Origin: a virus
Length of the DNA stretch: 31,188 bases
Virus record (IMG/VR): IMGVR_UViG_3300027963_000221
Coordinates: 1 to 31,188 of that record
Reading direction: 5' to 3' (one strand)
Part shown: positions 29,100-31,188 of the stretch, one piece after another
Layout of the letters: each line of letters starts with the position of its first letter
Numbering within the stretch: the stretch's first letter is position 1
Notes under the pieces: model-generated
What the model was told of the DNA's origin: nothing
The model's database searches: none
Seen by the model: only the letters and a program-made list of their open reading frames with translations
Program-made: the position numbers and the translations under genes

Positions 29100-29320
29100 T
29101 TATTTTCCTCGTGGTTTTCTTTGGGCTTCTGATTCTGCAAGGCGTGAGGATATTTGCAAAGCACATCGACCAGCAAAATTATGATCGAAGGCAATTCTAT
29201 CTTTATGTTGCCGCCGAACTCGACAAGATGGACAAGATCGTTGCCGAGGGCAACCAGCCCAAGAAACCAAAAGAACCGGAGCTATTGTTGCCCACAAAGA
29301 ACTGGGTGGGGAGAAACTAG
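29096..29320 (+). CDS. Small membrane protein (74 aa)
   Basis: The N-terminus is a transmembrane helix (IIFLVVFFGLLILQGVRIFA), followed by a charged helix (YDRRQFYLYVAAELDKMDKI) and a Lys/Pro-rich end (PKKPKEPELL). The GTG at 29096 overlaps the ligase-like stop (GTGA) and is preferred over a TTG at 29072 in the same frame. Function is unknown. Confidence 0.5.
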   Translation: MIIFLVVFFGLLILQGVRIFAKHIDQQNYDRRQFYLYVAAELDKMDKIVAEGNQPKKPKEPELLLPTKNWVGRN

Positions 29321-29321
29321 A

Positions 29322-29642
29322 ATGAAGATGACCCCATCAGCCAAGTTTGAACTTCTTTGGAGGAGTCTTGGTGGTGGGGAGTTGAAGAAGGAATACAAGT
29401 TTGCGGAGGGCAGAAGATTCAGATTCGACTATTACCACATCGAGGGCGTAGCCATCGAACTTGAAGGGGGAATTTGGCGAATGGGTAGACACACAAGGCC
29501 ATCGGGATTCCTTAATGATATGGAAAAGTACAACCTCGCCGCATCAATGGGCATCCTAGTTTTCCGCATACCCTCCCACGACATCAGCACTAAGTGGCTT
29601 TCCCCGATAATAAAAACCATAAAAGAGAGGACAACCAAATGA
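29322..29642 (+). CDS. PD-(D/E)XK nuclease-like protein
   Basis: The 106-residue protein carries a compact PD-(D/E)XK core: FRFDYYHIE (Asp36), a VAIELEGGIW strand with ExE (Glu46, Glu48), GRHTRPSGFLNDMEKYN with His57 and Lys69, and a C-terminal GILVFRI strand. It resembles the Vsr/DUF559-type and other phage Holliday-junction or DNA-end nucleases. It may resolve recombination intermediates or trim DNA ends, in line with the annealing-type protein nearby. ATG 29322 is preferred to the longer frame upstream. Confidence 0.7.
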   Translation: MKMTPSAKFELLWRSLGGGELKKEYKFAEGRRFRFDYYHIEGVAIELEGGIWRMGRHTRPSGFLNDMEKYNLAASMGILVFRIPSHDISTKWLSPIIKTIKERTTK

Positions 29643-29854
29643 GCGAAGAAATGCCTACATTCTGGCATCAAGAACCAGCCAATAAAAAATTACCAAATGA
29701 AACTACGGATGAATGGGTAGTGAGAGTGTTTGGAGCGTTCCCCGATACAGAGTTCGACCAGCGTAATGACTTTAGGTTTTTGAACTTACCCAAGACAGAG
29801 AAAGAAAACGCCGAAGGCTTTGGCGTATTCGATGACGGACAGAACAAAAAATAA
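29639..29854 (+). CDS. Hypothetical protein (71 aa)
   Basis: The start ATG overlaps the nuclease stop (ATGA) and has AGAGG with the leader ACAACCAAATGA. The 71-residue product is acidic and aromatic (PTFWHQEPANKKLPNETTDE, FDQRNDFRFLNLP). No family is recognised. It is followed by an AC-rich leader for the annealing-type gene. Confidence 0.5.
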   Translation: MSEEMPTFWHQEPANKKLPNETTDEWVVRVFGAFPDTEFDQRNDFRFLNLPKTEKENAEGFGVFDDGQNKK

Positions 29855-29873
29855 ACAAAGAAAGAACCAACAA

Positions 29874-30680
29874 ATGAATGACCAACTAGCAGTACACAAC
29901 GGCAACGGAGTCTCCAACCATATCCGACAAGCAACAGATGTGGCTGGGGCTTGTCGTGCCATCGTAAAGGAAACTTGCCAACGCATCGGCCAGAAAGATT
30001 ATGTTCGGGTTGAGGGTTGGCAGGCCATCGCAGTAGCTCACGGATGCGTTGCCTCCGCAAGAGATGTGGAGAGGCTTGAAGATGGCTATCGGTGCATCGG
30101 TGAGGTGAAACGAATGGACAACGGACAAGTGATCTCCCAAGCCGAGGGGTTCTTGGGTGATGACGAGCCGATGTGGGAGAAGCGTCCGACCTACGCCAAG
30201 AGGGCGATGTGCCAGACTCGTGCAATCAGTCGGGCTTGTCGCTCTGCCTTTGCCCATATCGTAGTCCTAATCGACAAGAGCCTATCCACCACACCAGCCG
30301 AGGAAGTTCCTTATGGTGGATTCCAAGATATCAACACAGATAAGTTTGAGGAAGCCCCAAAGGCCGAACCAGCCAAGATCAGTAAAGCAGACCTAGCAGA
30401 TATCACGGCCAAGCTCAACTCTCCTAATAAAACCAACGGCACAGAGCCGAGGGATATGGAGTTGAAGTTTGGTAAGTATAAAGGCTCAACCCTTCGCCAG
30501 ATCGCCGCCTTTGGTGATAAGGGATTGGACTACTTGGACTGGTTGAGCAAACAAGAACTTAAACCCGGCAAGGACGGCCAACCATATAAGAATGACATCA
30601 TACGCAACGAAATCATCCAAGAGATTCTTTTGGAGAGCGAGGCGTTAAGTAAAGGAACACCCGATGAAATCCCATTCTGA
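29874..30680 (+). CDS. Putative single-strand annealing-type protein with ExoX C-terminal-like tail
   Basis: Residues about 1-140 of this 268-residue protein contain KDYVRVEGWQAIAVAHGCVA, YRCIGEVKRMDNGQVISQAE and KRAMCQTRAISRACRSAFAH, which match a phage family in which TRA-x-x-RA helices resemble Rad52/Erf-type annealing proteins. A polar linker follows, then MELKFGKYKGSTLRQIA and DYLDWLSKQ (about 200-230), the FGKYKG...YLxWL pattern of the DUF3820/exonuclease X C-terminal domain. The product may promote recombination or DNA-end handling. Start 29874 is preferred; upstream codons lie in the previous gene. Confidence 0.65.
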   Translation: MNDQLAVHNGNGVSNHIRQATDVAGACRAIVKETCQRIGQKDYVRVEGWQAIAVAHGCVASARDVERLEDGYRCIGEVKRMDNGQVISQAEGFLGDDEPMWEKRPTYAKRAMCQTRAISRACRSAFAHIVVLIDKSLSTTPAEEVPYGGFQDINTDKFEEAPKAEPAKISKADLADITAKLNSPNKTNGTEPRDMELKFGKYKGSTLRQIAAFGDKGLDYLDWLSKQELKPGKDGQPYKNDIIRNEIIQEILLESEALSKGTPDEIPF

Positions 30681-30852
30681 ACTTATCCAAGACATACTTA
30701 ACGATGTGAGGAGCAAGGCCGCCGATCTTGAAAGAGAACGATGTGCCGACCTCGTGCAACAACTGGCAGATGGAACAGAGGATGCAGTCATCACCGGAAT
30801 CTTAAACGAGGTCGTGCTTGCGATTAGGAGGCTCGGAGATGTCAGCCGTTGA
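30664..30852 (+). CDS. Hypothetical small helical protein (62 aa)
   Basis: The start overlaps the annealing-type gene by 17 nt, with AAAGGA upstream of the ATG. It has LQERERCADLVQQLADG-like helical content (SKAADLERERCADLVQQLAD) and a second helix, NEVVLAIRRLGDV. This is common in phage early regions, but no function is known. Confidence 0.5.
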   Translation: MKSHSELIQDILNDVRSKAADLERERCADLVQQLADGTEDAVITGILNEVVLAIRRLGDVSR

Positions 30853-31060
30853 TGTCGAAGTTCCAGAAACCAAGTGGTCAATGCTTGTTTGGAAAACCTT
30901 AAAGGAGAAACCACAAAACGATGAAAGAGTTCTTATGGATATCGGCGGTGAGGTTGTTGTCGGTCGTTTCGTTGATGATTCGTTTGTCTCTCGAAGCTGG
31001 GGACATTCTGAAAATGATGTTCGGCTTTGGGCAAGCTGGCCGAAAGCACCCAAATGGTAA
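30839..31060 (+). CDS. DUF551-like protein (73 aa)
   Basis: The 73-residue protein has the short domain that begins with a Trp and ends with VRLWASWPKAPKW, like the DUF551 pattern (NDERVLMDIGGEVVVGRFVD between). Its function is unknown; it occurs widely in phage and prophage. The ATG at 30839 overlaps the previous gene by 14 nt, with AGGAGG about 5 nt upstream. Confidence 0.65.
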   Translation: MSAVDVEVPETKWSMLVWKTLKEKPQNDERVLMDIGGEVVVGRFVDDSFVSRSWGHSENDVRLWASWPKAPKW

Positions 31061-31188
31061 CTTTCCTTTCATCCATCGGGAAAGTTTTGTGGGAATTGTT
31101 CGTGGTAGGTATAGGATGCTTGAGTATTTTTCTCACCATTCTATTTCTGGCCGACCTATTCTGGGATTTAGTAAAAGATATATGGAGG
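31054..31188 (+). CDS. Partial small membrane protein, continues beyond the window
   Basis: An ATG at 31054 (overlapping the previous stop by 7 nt) opens a frame of at least 45 codons that is still open at the end of the window. It is hydrophobic at residues 14-36 (ELFVVGIGCLSIFLTILFL), followed by ADLFWDLVKDIWR. The product is likely a membrane protein; nothing further can be said without the missing end. Confidence 0.4.
   Translation, partial: MVTFLSSIGKVLWELFVVGIGCLSIFLTILFLADLFWDLVKDIWR

Noticed and set aside
29668-30257. Two antisense ORFs opposite the annealing-type gene
   Set aside because: The forward gene has a recognisable family pattern; the antisense frames are Arg/Ser/Pro/Leu-rich shadows.

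Overview
The window is a contiguous piece of a tailed double-stranded DNA bacteriophage (or prophage). Every supportable gene is on the + strand, packed with frequent 1-4 nt stop/start overlaps. No integrase, tRNA, rRNA, IS element or CRISPR array was seen. The order small terminase, GpA-type large terminase, gpW-like connector, portal, protease/scaffold, decoration protein and major capsid protein is lambda-like. A lambda-style gpG/gpGT frameshift unit followed by a putative tape measure suggests a long, non-contractile (siphovirus-type) tail. A lipoprotein overlapping an i-spanin-like gene implies a Gram-negative host. The host taxon cannot be named from this sequence.

Layout. (1) 91-1665: ParB-like protein, small terminase, two tiny membrane proteins and an HNH protein. 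(2) 1662-9157: DNA packaging and head genes, closed by a strong GAAA-tetraloop terminator at 9184-9219. (3) 9260-13156: a glycan-modification island with a two-domain glycosyltransferase, a small unknown protein, a methyltransferase-like protein, a second GT-A-type glycosyltransferase and a GT9-like protein. (4) 13173-14394: head/tail completion genes, including a tandem paralogous pair. (5) 14411-17178: accessory surface genes (repeat-rich beta protein, LamG-like adhesin) and three small genes, including a lipoprotein and an XhlA-like membrane protein. (6) 17201-20680: a leader mini-ORF, tail tube candidate, gpG/gpGT with a canonical G GGA AAC slippery site, and a tape measure candidate. (7) 20685-25627: baseplate or tip and fibre genes, including two paralogous fibres in tandem, one with a 57-bp tandem repeat. 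(8) 25651-26702: lysis cassette (holin-like, i-spanin-like, o-spanin lipoprotein, M15 peptidase endolysin). (9) 26706-31188: nucleotide and DNA metabolism genes (MazG-like, metallophosphoesterase, ligase-like nucleotidyltransferase, PD-(D/E)XK nuclease, annealing-type protein with an ExoX-like tail) among small unknown proteins. The last gene runs off the window.

The most unusual signal is a recurrent TTGACA/TTAACA hexamer 19-23 nt upstream of about ten start codons, mostly of late genes not overlapped by an upstream gene. In four cases the upstream stop codon is embedded inside the hexamer. It also precedes a probable internal scaffold start within the protease gene. Its spacing does not fit a sigma-70 promoter for the downstream gene. 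Other notable points are the frameshift site, the two separate lysis-like clusters, the 1006-residue portal fusion, and the leader mini-ORF coupled to the tail tube gene.
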